A DNA stretch of 64,000 nucleotides, from NCBI GenBank assembly GCA_014983025.1, contig JADCLP010000001.1:744001-808000 (forward strand). Reading direction: 5' to 3'. Below, one piece after another: positions 1-9,524 of this stretch (positions within the stretch are counted from its first letter, which is position 1; every line of letters starts with the position of its first letter). The DNA is from Erythrobacteraceae bacterium E2-1 Yellow Sea (GTDB taxonomy: Bacteria; Pseudomonadota; Alphaproteobacteria; Sphingomonadales; Sphingomonadaceae). The position numbers and the translations under genes were made by a program. The notes below the pieces were generated by a model that saw only the letters and a list, made by a program, of their open reading frames with translations, did not search any database and was not told the DNA's origin.

Positions 1-957
1 CGCGCCCAACTTTCAGCCATGCCAGAAGTCGACGGGTTGATTGCCAATGCGGTAAAGCTGGATCCGCGCGCATGGAACGTGCCAGCACAGGCAGCGCCCG
101 TACCACAAGCGCGTACCCGCGCCTTTATCGCGGTACAAAATGGCTGCGATCATGCCTGTACTTTCTGCGTGATCCCGCAGGGGCGCGGTAAAAGTCGTTC
201 ACTTGATGTGGATCAGGTTCTGCGTGAGGTGGAAAGCCATATGGCGCAGGGCGCACCAGAAGTGGTGCTGACCGGGGTCGACGTCACCAGTTGGGGGCAT
301 GACCTGCCGCAACATGTTGCGCTGGGTTCGCTGGTACGGCAGGTACTCGATCATTTTCCTGAATTGATGCGGCTTCGCATGTCATCGCTTGATGGCATTG
401 AAATCGATGAAGAATTGTTTGACCTTTTTGCGCATGAAAAGCGCATGATGCCGCACCTCCATCTGTCGCTACAGCACGGGGCGGACCTGATCCTGAAGCG
501 GATGAAACGGCGTCATTTGCGGCAGGATGCAGTGGATCTGGTCGCCCGGCTGAAGGCCATTCGTCCTGAGATTGCCGTGGGGGCAGATCTGATTGCGGGC
601 TTCCCAACAGAAACTGAAGAGCAGCATCAGGCAAACCTTTCCATCATTCGCGAACTGGGGATCGTGCACGGCCATATCTTCCCCTATTCACCACGCCCCG
701 GCACGCCAGCCGCACGCATGCCGCAATTGGGGCGTGATCTGATAAAGCAACGCGCCGGTGAACTGCGCGAAGCTGCCAAAAATACGCGCGACCGCTGGAT
801 GCGCAGCCTTGTGGGGCAAGATCTGTCTGTACTTGCAGAACGCGATGGCACCGGCCATGCGGAAAACTTCGCGCGGGTTACTGTGCCGAAGGGTGTGCAA
901 GCGGGTGAGATTGTCCACGTAACACCGCAATCAGTCGAGGAAGGACTGCTCAAGTGA
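1..957 (+). CDS. mtaB: tRNA t6A37 methylthiotransferase MtaB, 5'-truncated by window edge
   Basis: Radical-SAM methylthiotransferase that converts t6A37 to ms2t6A37 in tRNAs reading ANN codons. The frame is open to base 1, so the gene begins outside the window; the first ATG at 19 is internal, and the residues before it (RAQLSA) match the family's end-of-N-terminal-domain motif. The radical-SAM cluster signature CDHACTFC lies about residues 43-50 after base 1, and a C-terminal TRAM-like segment follows. Missing here is most of the N-terminal UPF0004 domain with its second FeS cluster. The stop overlaps the ftsY GTG start (GTGA), so the two are translationally coupled. MiaB is the alternative, but the sequence fits MtaB better. 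Confidence 0.88.
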   Translation, partial: RAQLSAMPEVDGLIANAVKLDPRAWNVPAQAAPVPQARTRAFIAVQNGCDHACTFCVIPQGRGKSRSLDVDQVLREVESHMAQGAPEVVLTGVDVTSWGHDLPQHVALGSLVRQVLDHFPELMRLRMSSLDGIEIDEELFDLFAHEKRMMPHLHLSLQHGADLILKRMKRRHLRQDAVDLVARLKAIRPEIAVGADLIAGFPTETEEQHQANLSIIRELGIVHGHIFPYSPRPGTPAARMPQLGRDLIKQRAGELREAAKNTRDRWMRSLVGQDLSVLAERDGTGHAENFARVTVPKGVQAGEIVHVTPQSVEEGLLK

Positions 958-1892
958 GTGAGGGTGAAACCCCGAAAAAATCATGGGCTGACCGGCTATT
1001 TGGTGGCTTCCGCAAGACGTCAGAACGGCTGAGCGAAAATCTGACGCAGGCCGTTTCGACCGCCAAGTTGGATGATGCAACGCTGGACGATGTCGAAGAT
1101 GCTCTGATCATGTCCGATCTTGGCCCGGCAGTCGCTGCACGCATCCGGCAACGCCTGTCAGACAAGCGTTTTGGCCTGGAGATTTCCGCACGCGAGCTGA
1201 AAGAGGCGGTGGCAGAAGAAATCGCGGAGATACTTCGCCCGGTTGCCAAGCCGCTGGAAATCACGGCTTTCCCCCGCCCACAAGTGATGCTGGTGATCGG
1301 TGTCAATGGCAGCGGCAAGACCACCACCATCGCCAAGCTGGCGCATTGGCTTCAGGAAGATGATTACAGCGTGATGCTGGCGGCAGGCGATACCTTCCGC
1401 GCTGCTGCCATCGGCCAGCTTGCCACCTGGGCAGAACGCGTTGGTGTACCAATCATTCGCGGGCCGGAAGGTGGCGACCCGGCAAGCATCGTGTTTGACG
1501 GGGTGAAAGAAGCGACTGCCAAGGGGATCGACGTATTGATCGTCGATACGGCGGGACGGTTGCAGAACAAGCGCGAATTGATGGACGAGCTGGCCAAGAT
1601 TCGTAAGGTCCTGGGTCGCCTCAATCCAGAGGCACCGCATGATGTGGTGCTGGTGCTGGATGCCACCAATGGTCAGAATGCACTCAGCCAGATTGATGTG
1701 TTCAAGGAAGTGGCAGGCGTCACCGGTCTGATCATGACCAAGCTTGATGGCACCGCGCGCGGCGGCGTGTTGGTGGCGGCAGCTGAAAAATACGGCCTGC
1801 CCATTCATGCGATTGGCGTAGGCGAGAAAATGGACGATTTGCGCCCGTTTGACCCAGATCTGGTCGCGCGCGTTATTGCTGGGGTGGCATGA
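954..1892 (+). CDS. ftsY: Signal recognition particle receptor FtsY
   Basis: SRP receptor GTPase that docks ribosome-nascent chain-SRP complexes at the membrane. The 312-residue protein has an N domain (about 1-95) and a G domain with P-loop GVNGSGKTT near residue 116, DTAGR, and TKLDGTARGG. It lacks the long acidic A domain of E. coli FtsY, which is usual in alphaproteobacteria; the N-terminus is a short amphipathic stretch. The start is GTG at 954, overlapping the mtaB stop. The downstream yciB gene overlaps it by ATGA. The partner SRP RNA is encoded near 47.95 kb in this window. Confidence 0.95.
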   Translation: MSEGETPKKSWADRLFGGFRKTSERLSENLTQAVSTAKLDDATLDDVEDALIMSDLGPAVAARIRQRLSDKRFGLEISARELKEAVAEEIAEILRPVAKPLEITAFPRPQVMLVIGVNGSGKTTTIAKLAHWLQEDDYSVMLAAGDTFRAAAIGQLATWAERVGVPIIRGPEGGDPASIVFDGVKEATAKGIDVLIVDTAGRLQNKRELMDELAKIRKVLGRLNPEAPHDVVLVLDATNGQNALSQIDVFKEVAGVTGLIMTKLDGTARGGVLVAAAEKYGLPIHAIGVGEKMDDLRPFDPDLVARVIAGVA

Positions 1893-2536
1893 TGGCGGAA
1901 ACCCAAAACACGAAACCCAAATCCGGCTGGCTTAACATATTGGTCGATTATGGCCCGCTGCTGGTGTTCCTCGGCGTCTATAAATTCTACCAACCGCCAG
2001 AAACCTCCACCTTTGGAGAGATTGCCGCGGTCATTTACGGCACGATTGCATTCATGGTGGCGGCCGTGGTGGCGCTTGCCTTCAGCAAGTGGAAATTTGG
2101 CCATATCAGCCCCATGCTGATGCTTTCCACCGCGTTGATCGTGAGTTTTGGGGGCTTGACCATCTGGTTGCGCGATCCTGAATTCATCCAGTTCAAGCCC
2201 ACGGCGATCTATCTGCTGTTCGGTATCCTGCTGATTGGCGGTTGGCTGCGCGGCAAGGCGCTGCTGCAGATACTTCTCGAAGCCGCGTTCGAAGGTCTGG
2301 ACCGAACAGGCTGGCTGAAACTGTCGCGAAATTGGGGCGTATTTTTCCTGCTTCTGGCCGCACTCAATGAAGTGTTGCGCGCACAACTGAGCTTTGAAGA
2401 CTGGCTGTGGGCCAAGCTGTGGGTGTTCCTGCCGCTGACATTCCTCTTCACCTTCAGCCAGATTCCGATGTTGCTGAAACATGGGTTGAGCATGGAAGGT
2501 GTGGATGAAGAGGTCCAAAATCCTCCACCATCCTGA
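1889..2536 (+). CDS. yciB: YciB/IspZ-family inner membrane protein (septation protein A)
   Basis: 215-residue polytopic inner membrane protein of the YciB (IspZ, septation protein A) family, implicated in envelope integrity and cell division. Several hydrophobic helices are visible, and the N-terminal DYGPLLVFLGVYKF is a family hallmark. The start ATG overlaps the ftsY stop (ATGA), giving an mtaB-ftsY-yciB operon. A second ATG follows immediately. The biochemical function of the family is not settled. Confidence 0.88.
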   Translation: MMAETQNTKPKSGWLNILVDYGPLLVFLGVYKFYQPPETSTFGEIAAVIYGTIAFMVAAVVALAFSKWKFGHISPMLMLSTALIVSFGGLTIWLRDPEFIQFKPTAIYLLFGILLIGGWLRGKALLQILLEAAFEGLDRTGWLKLSRNWGVFFLLLAALNEVLRAQLSFEDWLWAKLWVFLPLTFLFTFSQIPMLLKHGLSMEGVDEEVQNPPPS

Positions 2537-2640
2537 AACGATGCAGCTTGCAATTGTTGTAAATTGCGCACTAATCTTCAGCTGTTCCGCCCTTGTGTCC
2601 TGGGCTGGACACTGATTGAGTGGCGATAAGGGGGAGATTT

Positions 2641-3213
2641 ATGGCCAAATTGTTCGGTAATTTGCATCTGGTAATGGCGGTGGGGCTGATTGCGGCCATC
2701 GCTCTGATGCTGGGTTTTAATGCCAGTGTTCCGGTTGACGGGAATTCAATCGCACGCTGGTTGCACCTGTTCTTTGGCGTGCTGTGGATCGGTCTGCTTT
2801 ATTACCTCAACTTCGTGCAAGTCCCCAATATGGGCAAGATTGCCGATGAGCATAAGCCTGCGATCACCAAGACGATTGCACCCAAGGTGCTGTTTTTCTT
2901 CCGCTGGGCTGCTGCACTGACTGTAGTCACCGGCCTCGCCATTGCGCATCTGAATGGCTATGCGCATCAGGCGCTGACCTTCTCTGGTGAAGGTGCGGTG
3001 AACCTGATCGGTGCTGGTATGTGGATGGCGCTGGTGATGGCCTTCAACGTGTGGTTCATCATCTGGCCCGCGCAGAAGAAGATCCTGGGCATTGTTGAAG
3101 CAAGCGCAGAACAAAAAGCTGCTGCTGCACCACGCGCACTGATCGCCAGCCGTTTGAACACGCTGCTGTCGATCCCGATGATGTGGGCCATGGTCAGCGC
3201 AAATCTGGGCTGA
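2641..3213 (+). CDS. PuuD-like urate hydroxylase membrane-domain protein
   Basis: 190-residue membrane protein resembling the membrane domain of PuuD-type urate hydroxylases, without the C-terminal cytochrome c domain of full PuuD. Four to five hydrophobic helices are visible, including WLHLFFGVLWIGLLYYLN with a conserved-type His. ATG 2641 is preferred to the in-frame GTG 2620 because GGGGGAG lies 5-6 bases before it. It stands alone between yciB and kup and ends in a strong terminator. No purine-catabolism genes are visible nearby, so urate as substrate is family knowledge only and uncertain. Confidence 0.6.
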   Translation: MAKLFGNLHLVMAVGLIAAIALMLGFNASVPVDGNSIARWLHLFFGVLWIGLLYYLNFVQVPNMGKIADEHKPAITKTIAPKVLFFFRWAAALTVVTGLAIAHLNGYAHQALTFSGEGAVNLIGAGMWMALVMAFNVWFIIWPAQKKILGIVEASAEQKAAAAPRALIASRLNTLLSIPMMWAMVSANLG

Positions 3214-3241
3214 ACCAGCAAACATATTGGTTGAGAAATGG

Positions 3242-3272
3242 GGGCGCTCCGGGAAACCGGGGCGCCCTTTTT
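3242..3272 (+). terminator. Intrinsic terminator after the PuuD-like gene
   Basis: An 11-bp GC-rich stem (GGGCGCTCCGG with CCGGGGCGCCC, one G-T pair) capped by a GAAA tetraloop, followed by TTTTT at 3268-3272. It lies 29 bases after the stop at 3213 and just before the convergent kup stop. Confidence 0.9.
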
Positions 3273-3281
3273 ATTACCAGT

Positions 3282-5234
3282 TCAAATCTCGACCTGACTG
3301 CCCAGTTCCACCACACGATTGGTCGGCAGCTTGAAGAAATCCATGGCTGTGGCTGAATTGCGCAACATCCATGCGAATATCTTCTCACGCCAGATCGACA
3401 TGGCCGGGTTCTTTGACGGCAGTAATGTCTGACGGCTGAGGAAGAAGCTGGTGCTCATCATGTCAAATTCGCCACCGCAGCGTTCCATCTTCTTCAGCCC
3501 CGCGGGCACATCAGTCGATTCCATAAAGCCGTAATGCAGCACTGCACGGTAAAAACCGTCGCCCAAATCATGGTACTCGCAGCGTTCATTCGGATCGACA
3601 TATGGAATGTCGGCAATATTGACCGTCAGTATGACAACGCGTTCGTGCAGCACCTTATTGTGCTTGATATTATGTAGCAGGGCCGAAGGAACACCAGCTG
3701 TACTGGATGCCATGAAAATGGCCGTTCCGGGTACACGCGTTGCGCTGTTCTTCGCTGATTTGGCGAAGATTTCCATCGGCAGTGCAACCTCGCTCATCCG
3801 GTCACGCATCAGCTTGCGCCCGCGCGCCCAGGTGGTGAGCAGGGTAAAGGCCACCAGGCCGACAACCAGAGGGAACCAGCCACCATCCCCCACCTTGGCA
3901 AGGTTAGCGGCAAAATAGGCGCCGTCTACAATCAGGAAGATGGCGACCACTGGTGCCGCCATCCACCATTTCCAACGCCACACACCCATGAACAACACAG
4001 CCATAAGCAAGGTGTCGATCGTCACCGCGCCAGTCACTGCGATGCCGTATGCAGATGCAAGATTAGATGAATTCTGGAAGGTCAGCACCAGAATGATAAC
4101 TGCAATCATCAGCGCCCAGTTGACCGATGGAATATAAATCTGTCCGCCTTCCGTTTCGCTGGTGTGGCGGATCGAAAGCCGCGGGATAAAGCCCATCTGG
4201 ATCGCCTGATGCGTGATCGAGAATGCGCCCGAAATCACTGCCTGACTGGCGATGAAAGTGGCAGCAGTGGCCAGTAACACCAGTGGCAGGCGCCATTGTT
4301 CATTGGCCAGGAAGAAAAACGGGCTCTGTATCGCAACAGCTGCTTCTTCGGGCGGCAGGCCAATCACCATGGCACCTTGCCCAAAATAATTGAGCAGCAG
4401 GCAGGGCATGACAAAGCCGAACCAGCTGAGCCGCATCGGGCCGCGCCCGAAGTGCCCCATATCCGAATACAGCGCCTCAGACCCTGTCACCGCCAGAACA
4501 ACGGAGCCCAGCGCCAGGAAAGCCAATGTGCCGTCCAGCACAAAGAAATTGATCGCATGATAGGGGTTGAGCGCCCATAGAATTTCCGGCGTCTGGACAA
4601 TCTGCCATGCGCCCATGCCCGCGATCACTGTGAAATATACGATCATCACAGGCGCAAAGAGCGCCCCCACCTTTGCCGTTCCGCGTTTTTGCAGCACGAA
4701 CAGGAAGATCAGCAGGACCAGCGCAATAGGTATCACCAACCTGTCCAACCGATGATCGACCACGGTCAAGCCTTCTACCGCCGACAGGACGGAAATGGCC
4801 GGGGTAATCATGCTGTCGCCATAGAAAAGCGATGTGGCAAAAACCCCCAACAACACCGCCAGCCAGCCATAACGTGAGCCACCGATATGGCGGGATATCA
4901 GTGCAACCAGGGCCAGTGACCCGCCCTGCCCTTTGTTATCTGCGCGCATCAATATGGTGACATACTGGATCGCCACGACAAGCGTCATCGACCAGAAGAT
5001 CAGGCTGATGACACCCAGAACATGCGCCTTGTCCAGGGCCAGTGGATGTGGGCCGACAAAGGTTTCACGAAACGCATAGAGCGGGCTGGTACCGATATCG
5101 CCGAAAACGATGCCAATCGCGCCGATTGCCAGCGCAGCCTTTGTACCTTGTCCATGACCATGGTTATGGCCATTGTCACCTGATCCAGAGGACCCGGCTG
5201 AATTCATAGTTTGCAGAACGGCTGTGTCAGTCAT
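3282..5234 (-). CDS. kup: Potassium transporter Kup
   Basis: 650-residue KUP/HAK/KT-type K+ uptake protein, probably a K+/H+ symporter of the inner membrane. The signature [14 protein letters not shown] lies after a cytosolic tail of about 30 residues; twelve or so hydrophobic segments follow, then a soluble C-terminal domain. The N-terminal tail is rich in Gly, Ser and His (GHNHGHGQG), which could bind metal but may be mere low-complexity sequence. It is monocistronic, converges on the PuuD-like gene and follows the leftward ccm operon. Confidence 0.95.
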   Translation of the reverse strand: MTDTAVLQTMNSAGSSGSGDNGHNHGHGQGTKAALAIGAIGIVFGDIGTSPLYAFRETFVGPHPLALDKAHVLGVISLIFWSMTLVVAIQYVTILMRADNKGQGGSLALVALISRHIGGSRYGWLAVLLGVFATSLFYGDSMITPAISVLSAVEGLTVVDHRLDRLVIPIALVLLIFLFVLQKRGTAKVGALFAPVMIVYFTVIAGMGAWQIVQTPEILWALNPYHAINFFVLDGTLAFLALGSVVLAVTGSEALYSDMGHFGRGPMRLSWFGFVMPCLLLNYFGQGAMVIGLPPEEAAVAIQSPFFFLANEQWRLPLVLLATAATFIASQAVISGAFSITHQAIQMGFIPRLSIRHTSETEGGQIYIPSVNWALMIAVIILVLTFQNSSNLASAYGIAVTGAVTIDTLLMAVLFMGVWRWKWWMAAPVVAIFLIVDGAYFAANLAKVGDGGWFPLVVGLVAFTLLTTWARGRKLMRDRMSEVALPMEIFAKSAKNSATRVPGTAIFMASSTAGVPSALLHNIKHNKVLHERVVILTVNIADIPYVDPNERCEYHDLGDGFYRAVLHYGFMESTDVPAGLKKMERCGGEFDMMSTSFFLSRQTLLPSKNPAMSIWREKIFAWMLRNSATAMDFFKLPTNRVVELGSQVEI

Positions 5235-5333
5235 GTGGTAGCGAATTCCGGATACTATTCACGGATACCAGCCACCTGTGCAGCCAGGCGTGGGCAATTA
5301 GCACCACAATTTCGCACTCGCAACATATGCTTG

Positions 5334-5972
5334 TCAGGGTGTCGCTGGCGCCACATTGGCCATCAGAGCATCCAGTTGAGTAATCCGCGTTTCCAGATCC
5401 GTGCGCCAGGGCGCATCAGCAGGCGATTTCTCCAGCAGCTTAGCCCATACGTCACGCGCCTCTTTCGGCTTGCCCGAACGCAGATAGGCGATACCCAGGA
5501 AATAGGCCGGGCCAGGATGTGCCGGCATGGATGCTTCCGAACGTTCGAATGCCAGCAATGCAGCAGGTGTTACCTGACCATGTGCATGTTCCACCAGGGC
5601 ATTGGCCAACGCCAGCCAGCTTTCAGTGTCATCGGGATTTTTCTGCAGGCCGCCACGCAGCAATTGCGCCGCCTCCTCAAATCGTCCGCGCCGGGCAAAT
5701 CCATCCGACACCATCAAATATCGCGGTGGCGGCTGTGCAGGATCGAACAGGGCGCGCCGGACCGACACGATCACCTCACCCGACTGGGCTGCACCCTCAA
5801 CCCCCTGCTTGGGTGACCCTGCCATGCCTGGGTTGCCCTGCATTGCGTAGCCTGCCTGCCCGAACGTCAGTACCGCCCCCAGCATGGTCCATGCGCGGCG
5901 CGGCAGGCGCATGACAAAGGCCACGATGGCAAAGGCAACCAGTGCCAGCAGGATGATGGGGAACCAGGTCAT
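5334..5972 (-). CDS. ccmI: Cytochrome c biogenesis TPR protein CcmI/CycH-like
   Basis: 212-residue protein with an N-terminal membrane anchor (FPIILLALVAFAIVAF) and a periplasmic region of tetratricopeptide repeats (for example YLMVSDGFARRGRFEEAA and YFLGIAYLRSGKPKEA). CcmI presents apocytochrome c to the CcmF/H heme lyase. ATG 5972 overlaps the ccmH stop as ATGA, which fixes the start; a longer upstream frame only shadows ccmH. It is shorter than E. coli-type CcmI and looks like the TPR half. Last gene of the ccm operon. Confidence 0.82.
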   Translation of the reverse strand: MTWFPIILLALVAFAIVAFVMRLPRRAWTMLGAVLTFGQAGYAMQGNPGMAGSPKQGVEGAAQSGEVIVSVRRALFDPAQPPPRYLMVSDGFARRGRFEEAAQLLRGGLQKNPDDTESWLALANALVEHAHGQVTPAALLAFERSEASMPAHPGPAYFLGIAYLRSGKPKEARDVWAKLLEKSPADAPWRTDLETRITQLDALMANVAPATP

Positions 5973-6394
5973 GCAGCGCGCCCCTGCCCACGGCCAATCC
6001 GCCGCCACAAGACAATGCCCGCAATCAGCAACAACAACAGCGGTATGGCGAACAGAGGCCATGTCGCTGCAGTAACGCGTGGGGCATAGCTGACATAATC
6101 ACCATAACGTTCAACCAGCCATGCACGAATCGCCTCTGGATCCTCGCCTGCGGCAATGCGCGTGCGGACCTGATGGCGCATATCGCCCGCCATGGATGCA
6201 TCGCTATCGGCGATCGACTGGCTCTGGCATTTGAGACAACGTAACGTTTCCATCAATTCCTGCGCCTTCGCTTCCAGCGCTGGATCATCCAGCTGGCGAT
6301 AGGCATAGGGTGCTGGCGGCAGCGAATCCTGCGCCTGGAGGGGGGCAACAAAAAGCATCTGAAATGCGGCCAAGATCAGCGTCAGGCGCATCAT
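5969..6394 (-). CDS. ccmH: Cytochrome c maturation thiol-disulfide protein CcmH (CycL)
   Basis: 141 residues: a signal/anchor segment, the LRCLKCQ motif (CxxC that reduces the apocytochrome heme-binding cysteines) at about residue 52-56, a three-helix domain with a conserved YGDYV near residue 96, and one C-terminal transmembrane helix. Overlaps ccmG upstream and ccmI downstream by ATGA. Works with CcmG and CcmF in system I cytochrome c maturation in the periplasm. Confidence 0.93.
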   Translation of the reverse strand: MMRLTLILAAFQMLFVAPLQAQDSLPPAPYAYRQLDDPALEAKAQELMETLRCLKCQSQSIADSDASMAGDMRHQVRTRIAAGEDPEAIRAWLVERYGDYVSYAPRVTAATWPLFAIPLLLLLIAGIVLWRRIGRGQGRAA

Positions 6395-6924
6395 TGCCCA
6401 GCCTCCTGCAATATCTCCAGCAGCTTGGGAACATCGCTTTCACGCACATCGCCAATATGTTGATGCACAATCACGCCATTGCCATCGATTACAAAGGTTT
6501 CTGGTACGCCAGAAGAACCAATCGCCAATTGCAATTCGCTCAAATCATCCGCCCCGATACGCGCATAGGGGTTACCATGCGTTTCAAGGAATCGTGAGAC
6601 ATCTTCCGGCTTGTCCCGCACAGCTATGCCCACGATCTGCGCCCCGCCAGCACGCAAAGCCTCAAGTTGCGGAGCCTCCGCAATGCACGGCAGGCACCAG
6701 CTGGCCCAGATATTGAGCAGTTTGGGCTGACCATCCTTGAAATCAGCCAGTGATGCGCCGGGCATACCCTCCAGCGCGGGACGCATATCAAATTCGGGCA
6801 GTGGTTTGCCCAACATGCCTGAATGGACGAATTCATCCTTGGGCTGGGTCAGCTGATAGGCCGCCAGCCCCACGAAAAAGGTGAACAAGGCCAATGGCAG
6901 CCATAGGGTCCAACGGCGCATCAT
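6391..6924 (-). CDS. ccmG: Thioredoxin-like CcmG/DsbE
   Basis: 177-residue membrane-anchored thioredoxin with the active site WASWCLPC and the usual C-terminal GVPETFVIDGNG. It reduces CcmH or apocytochrome c during cytochrome c assembly. The start is the ATG at 6924, whose ATGA overlaps the ccmF stop; the longer upstream frame is a ccmF shadow. One N-terminal membrane helix (LPLALFTFFVGLAAYQL) anchors it in the inner membrane facing the periplasm. Confidence 0.94.
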   Translation of the reverse strand: MMRRWTLWLPLALFTFFVGLAAYQLTQPKDEFVHSGMLGKPLPEFDMRPALEGMPGASLADFKDGQPKLLNIWASWCLPCIAEAPQLEALRAGGAQIVGIAVRDKPEDVSRFLETHGNPYARIGADDLSELQLAIGSSGVPETFVIDGNGVIVHQHIGDVRESDVPKLLEILQEAGQ

Positions 6925-8888
6925 GCAGCCTCCCCTACTGCACGGCCTGCACGGTCCGCCCGGCGTTGTTGCGCCTGCGCACGAATATGGCGGCGCTTCA
7001 GATCGCTCGCCAATCGCCCGATAATTGCCAAAACACCGCCAAGCGCAATCAGCAACCCGCCATACCAGATCAAGGTGACAAAGGGTTTCCACCACAGCCG
7101 CAATTGCCAGCGGCCATCCTGCGCCTGCCCGCCAATCACGGCATAAAGCTGCCCGTCCCAACGTGTCAGCAATGCGCTTTCCGTTGTCTGCTGCGGCGGG
7201 GCCCAGAAATTGCGTGACTGCGGATGCAGTGTCACGACATCGCCAGAACCACGCTGTGCCACCAAGGTCGCCTCCAGTGCAGTCCAGTTCGGCCCGGCAA
7301 CAGGTTCAATCCCTTGCAAGGTCACATCCCAGCCCGCGACATGTTCCGTATCGCCCGGATTGACGGCCGCCAATCGCTCGCTGGTAAATGCGCTTTCACT
7401 GGCCATGCCAAACAATGCCACCGCGATCCCGAAATGCGCGATCACCATGCCCCAGGTAGCAATGGGTGTACGCCACAACTTGCGCCCGCGCAGGGGCAGG
7501 AAGCTGGCAATGGCCAATACACCTGCCAGCGACAATCCCAGCAGCGGCAGCACGCCAATATCGCTGGTCAATGCAATGACAACGGCAGTTGTCACCACCA
7601 GGGCAACCAGAATGGCAATCGGCAGACGCACCCGTTCAAACCTGTCCCATCGCCAGCGCAGCAAAGGGCCCACGGCCATCACCATCAGCATAGGCAGCAC
7701 GAAAATGGCGCCTACCGGGTTGAAATAAGGCGGGCCCACGGACACGCGAACATCAAACGCCTCTGTCACCAGCGGGTAAAGCGTGCCCAGCAATACGATG
7801 CCCAATGTTGCAGATAGCATCACATTGTTGAAGACCAGTGCACCTTCGCGGCTTGTCAGGGCAAATCTTTGGCCCTCAGCCACCGAACTCGCGCGCAGGG
7901 CAAACAGCAGCAAAGCCCCGCCAATATAGATCGCCAGCAAGGCCAGGATGAAGCTGCCACGCTCTGGATCAACCGCAAAGGCGTGGACGCTAGTGAGGAT
8001 ACCCGAACGGACCAGGAATGTGCCAACCATACTCATGGAAAAGGCCACTACGCCCAGCATGATCGTCCATGCACGCAAGGCATCGCGCGCCGCCAGAACA
8101 CTGGCCGAATGAAGCAGGGCCGTCGCCGCCAGCCATGGCATGAGCGAGGCATTTTCGACCGGGTCCCAGAACCACCAGCCGCCCCAGCCCAGTTCGTAAT
8201 AGGCCCAATAGGAACCTGCCGTAATCCCCAATGTCAGAAACACCCATGCGCCCAGCACCCAGGGGCGCATCACGCGCGCAAATTCTGGCGTTACCTGCCG
8301 TGTGATCATGGCCCCCACGGCAAAACTGAAGGCGACCGATAGCCCGACATAACCAAAGTAAAGCGTGGGTGGATGGAAGGCGAGGCCGATATCCTGCAGC
8401 AACGGGTTCAGCCCTAGCCCCTCTGGAACGGGCTGCGGCAAGCGTTCAAACGGGTTCGATGAAAACAGCAGGAAAGCATAGAAACCCAGCGCCACAAATC
8501 CCTGCGCCGCCAGCGTGGCACGCATGGTCTTTTCAGGCAGGCGGTGTTCAATTGCGGCAATCAGTGCACCTGCGCAGGACATCACCGTGACCCATAACAG
8601 CATGGAACCTTCGTGATTGCCCCATGCCCCGGAAAGCTTGAAGATCAGCGGTTTCAGGGAATGCGAATTTTCCGCCACCAGCTTAACGGAAAGATCTGTG
8701 ACAGCGAACAGCCACATCAGCATGGCAAAAGCGAACAAGGCCAGAAGCCCCTGCAGAATGGCAACGGGGCGCACCAGCAGCGCCAGGTCGCTTTCCTCAT
8801 TATGTTGCGCGGTTGCCCCACCGATCAGCTGCATGGCTGCAAGCGCAGCCGCCAGCCACAGCGCGGCAAGGCCAAGTTCTGCGATCAT
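6921..8888 (-). CDS. ccmF: Heme lyase subunit CcmF
   Basis: 655-residue polytopic membrane protein. It carries the tryptophan-rich WWD motif (GWGGWWFWDPVENASLMPW) that binds heme in the CcmF/CcmC family, plus many hydrophobic segments. CcmF is the core of the holocytochrome c synthase complex that joins heme from CcmE to the CxxCH of apocytochromes. It starts 25 bases after the ccmE stop and overlaps ccmG by ATGA. Confidence 0.96.
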   Translation of the reverse strand: MIAELGLAALWLAAALAAMQLIGGATAQHNEESDLALLVRPVAILQGLLALFAFAMLMWLFAVTDLSVKLVAENSHSLKPLIFKLSGAWGNHEGSMLLWVTVMSCAGALIAAIEHRLPEKTMRATLAAQGFVALGFYAFLLFSSNPFERLPQPVPEGLGLNPLLQDIGLAFHPPTLYFGYVGLSVAFSFAVGAMITRQVTPEFARVMRPWVLGAWVFLTLGITAGSYWAYYELGWGGWWFWDPVENASLMPWLAATALLHSASVLAARDALRAWTIMLGVVAFSMSMVGTFLVRSGILTSVHAFAVDPERGSFILALLAIYIGGALLLFALRASSVAEGQRFALTSREGALVFNNVMLSATLGIVLLGTLYPLVTEAFDVRVSVGPPYFNPVGAIFVLPMLMVMAVGPLLRWRWDRFERVRLPIAILVALVVTTAVVIALTSDIGVLPLLGLSLAGVLAIASFLPLRGRKLWRTPIATWGMVIAHFGIAVALFGMASESAFTSERLAAVNPGDTEHVAGWDVTLQGIEPVAGPNWTALEATLVAQRGSGDVVTLHPQSRNFWAPPQQTTESALLTRWDGQLYAVIGGQAQDGRWQLRLWWKPFVTLIWYGGLLIALGGVLAIIGRLASDLKRRHIRAQAQQRRADRAGRAVGEAA

Positions 8889-8913
8889 GTGCGGGTTCCT
8901 GCGAAAAGGCTGC

Positions 8914-9384
8914 TCACTTCAGGCCTACCGTTGTCTCTTCAGCCATTTTGGCGGCCTGATGCTCGCTCATTTCCTGTAATTCACGCGGCACATAATTCTC
9001 ATCATGCTTCGCCAGAAGATTGGTGGCGATAAAGGTTCCGTCCGCACTCAGACTGCCCTCTGCTACCACGCCAGACCCCTCCACAAACAGATCGGGCAGA
9101 ATACCGCTATACCGCACGGGTACGCGCGCTTCTTTCTGGTCAGTCACGGCAAAGGAAATGGTTACGCCATCTGGCAAGGTTTGCAGTGACCCGGCCGCCA
9201 CCATACCGCCCAATCGCACAGGCTGACCCGTTTCAGGCGGGTTTTCCAGCAATTGATCGGGCAGATAGAAATAGCTTGCCTGATTGCGCAGCGACCATGC
9301 CGCCAGCAACCCTGCGCTGATAAGCACAACCAAGGCGATCACAATCAGCACCAGCCGTTGATGCTTGGCCTTCAATCCGCTCAT
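8914..9384 (-). CDS. ccmE: Heme chaperone CcmE
   Basis: 156-residue periplasmic heme chaperone with one N-terminal membrane anchor and an OB-fold. The LLAKHDENYVP motif near residues 119-129 carries the His that binds heme covalently and the following Tyr. ATG 9384 overlaps the ccmD stop (ATGA), which rules out the longer upstream frame. The Lys/Glu-rich C-terminal tail is normal for the family. Confidence 0.94.
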   Translation of the reverse strand: MSGLKAKHQRLVLIVIALVVLISAGLLAAWSLRNQASYFYLPDQLLENPPETGQPVRLGGMVAAGSLQTLPDGVTISFAVTDQKEARVPVRYSGILPDLFVEGSGVVAEGSLSADGTFIATNLLAKHDENYVPRELQEMSEHQAAKMAEETTVGLK

Positions 9385-9524
9385 TTGCGTTTCACCTCGT
9401 CCCGCCGTTTTTCCGCGCGTCTCATGGCCAGCCAGCTCCAGCCAACCATAGCCAGAGTGCCCAGCACCCCAACCACATAGGCCAGGATAACAAAATCCCA
9501 TTGGTCCAGCGATTCGCGGATCAT
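9381..9524 (-). CDS. ccmD: Heme exporter accessory protein CcmD (small gene)
   Basis: A 47-residue gene that simple length cut-offs would miss. It starts MIRESLDQWDFVILAYVVG, continues through one hydrophobic helix, and ends in a highly charged tail (RRAEKRRDEVKRK), the usual CcmD architecture. CcmD helps release heme-loaded CcmE from CcmABC. It overlaps ccmC by ATGA at its start and ccmE by ATGA at its end, so both ends are fixed by context. Confidence 0.88.
   Translation of the reverse strand: MIRESLDQWDFVILAYVVGVLGTLAMVGWSWLAMRRAEKRRDEVKRK

Noticed and set aside
1158-2518. Two long leftward frames opposite ftsY and yciB
   Set aside because: Antisense shadows; the sense genes have full family motifs.
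7210-8342. Several rightward frames of 150-200 residues opposite ccmF
   Set aside because: Composition is repetitive (Gln/His/Arg) and ccmF is intact on the other strand.
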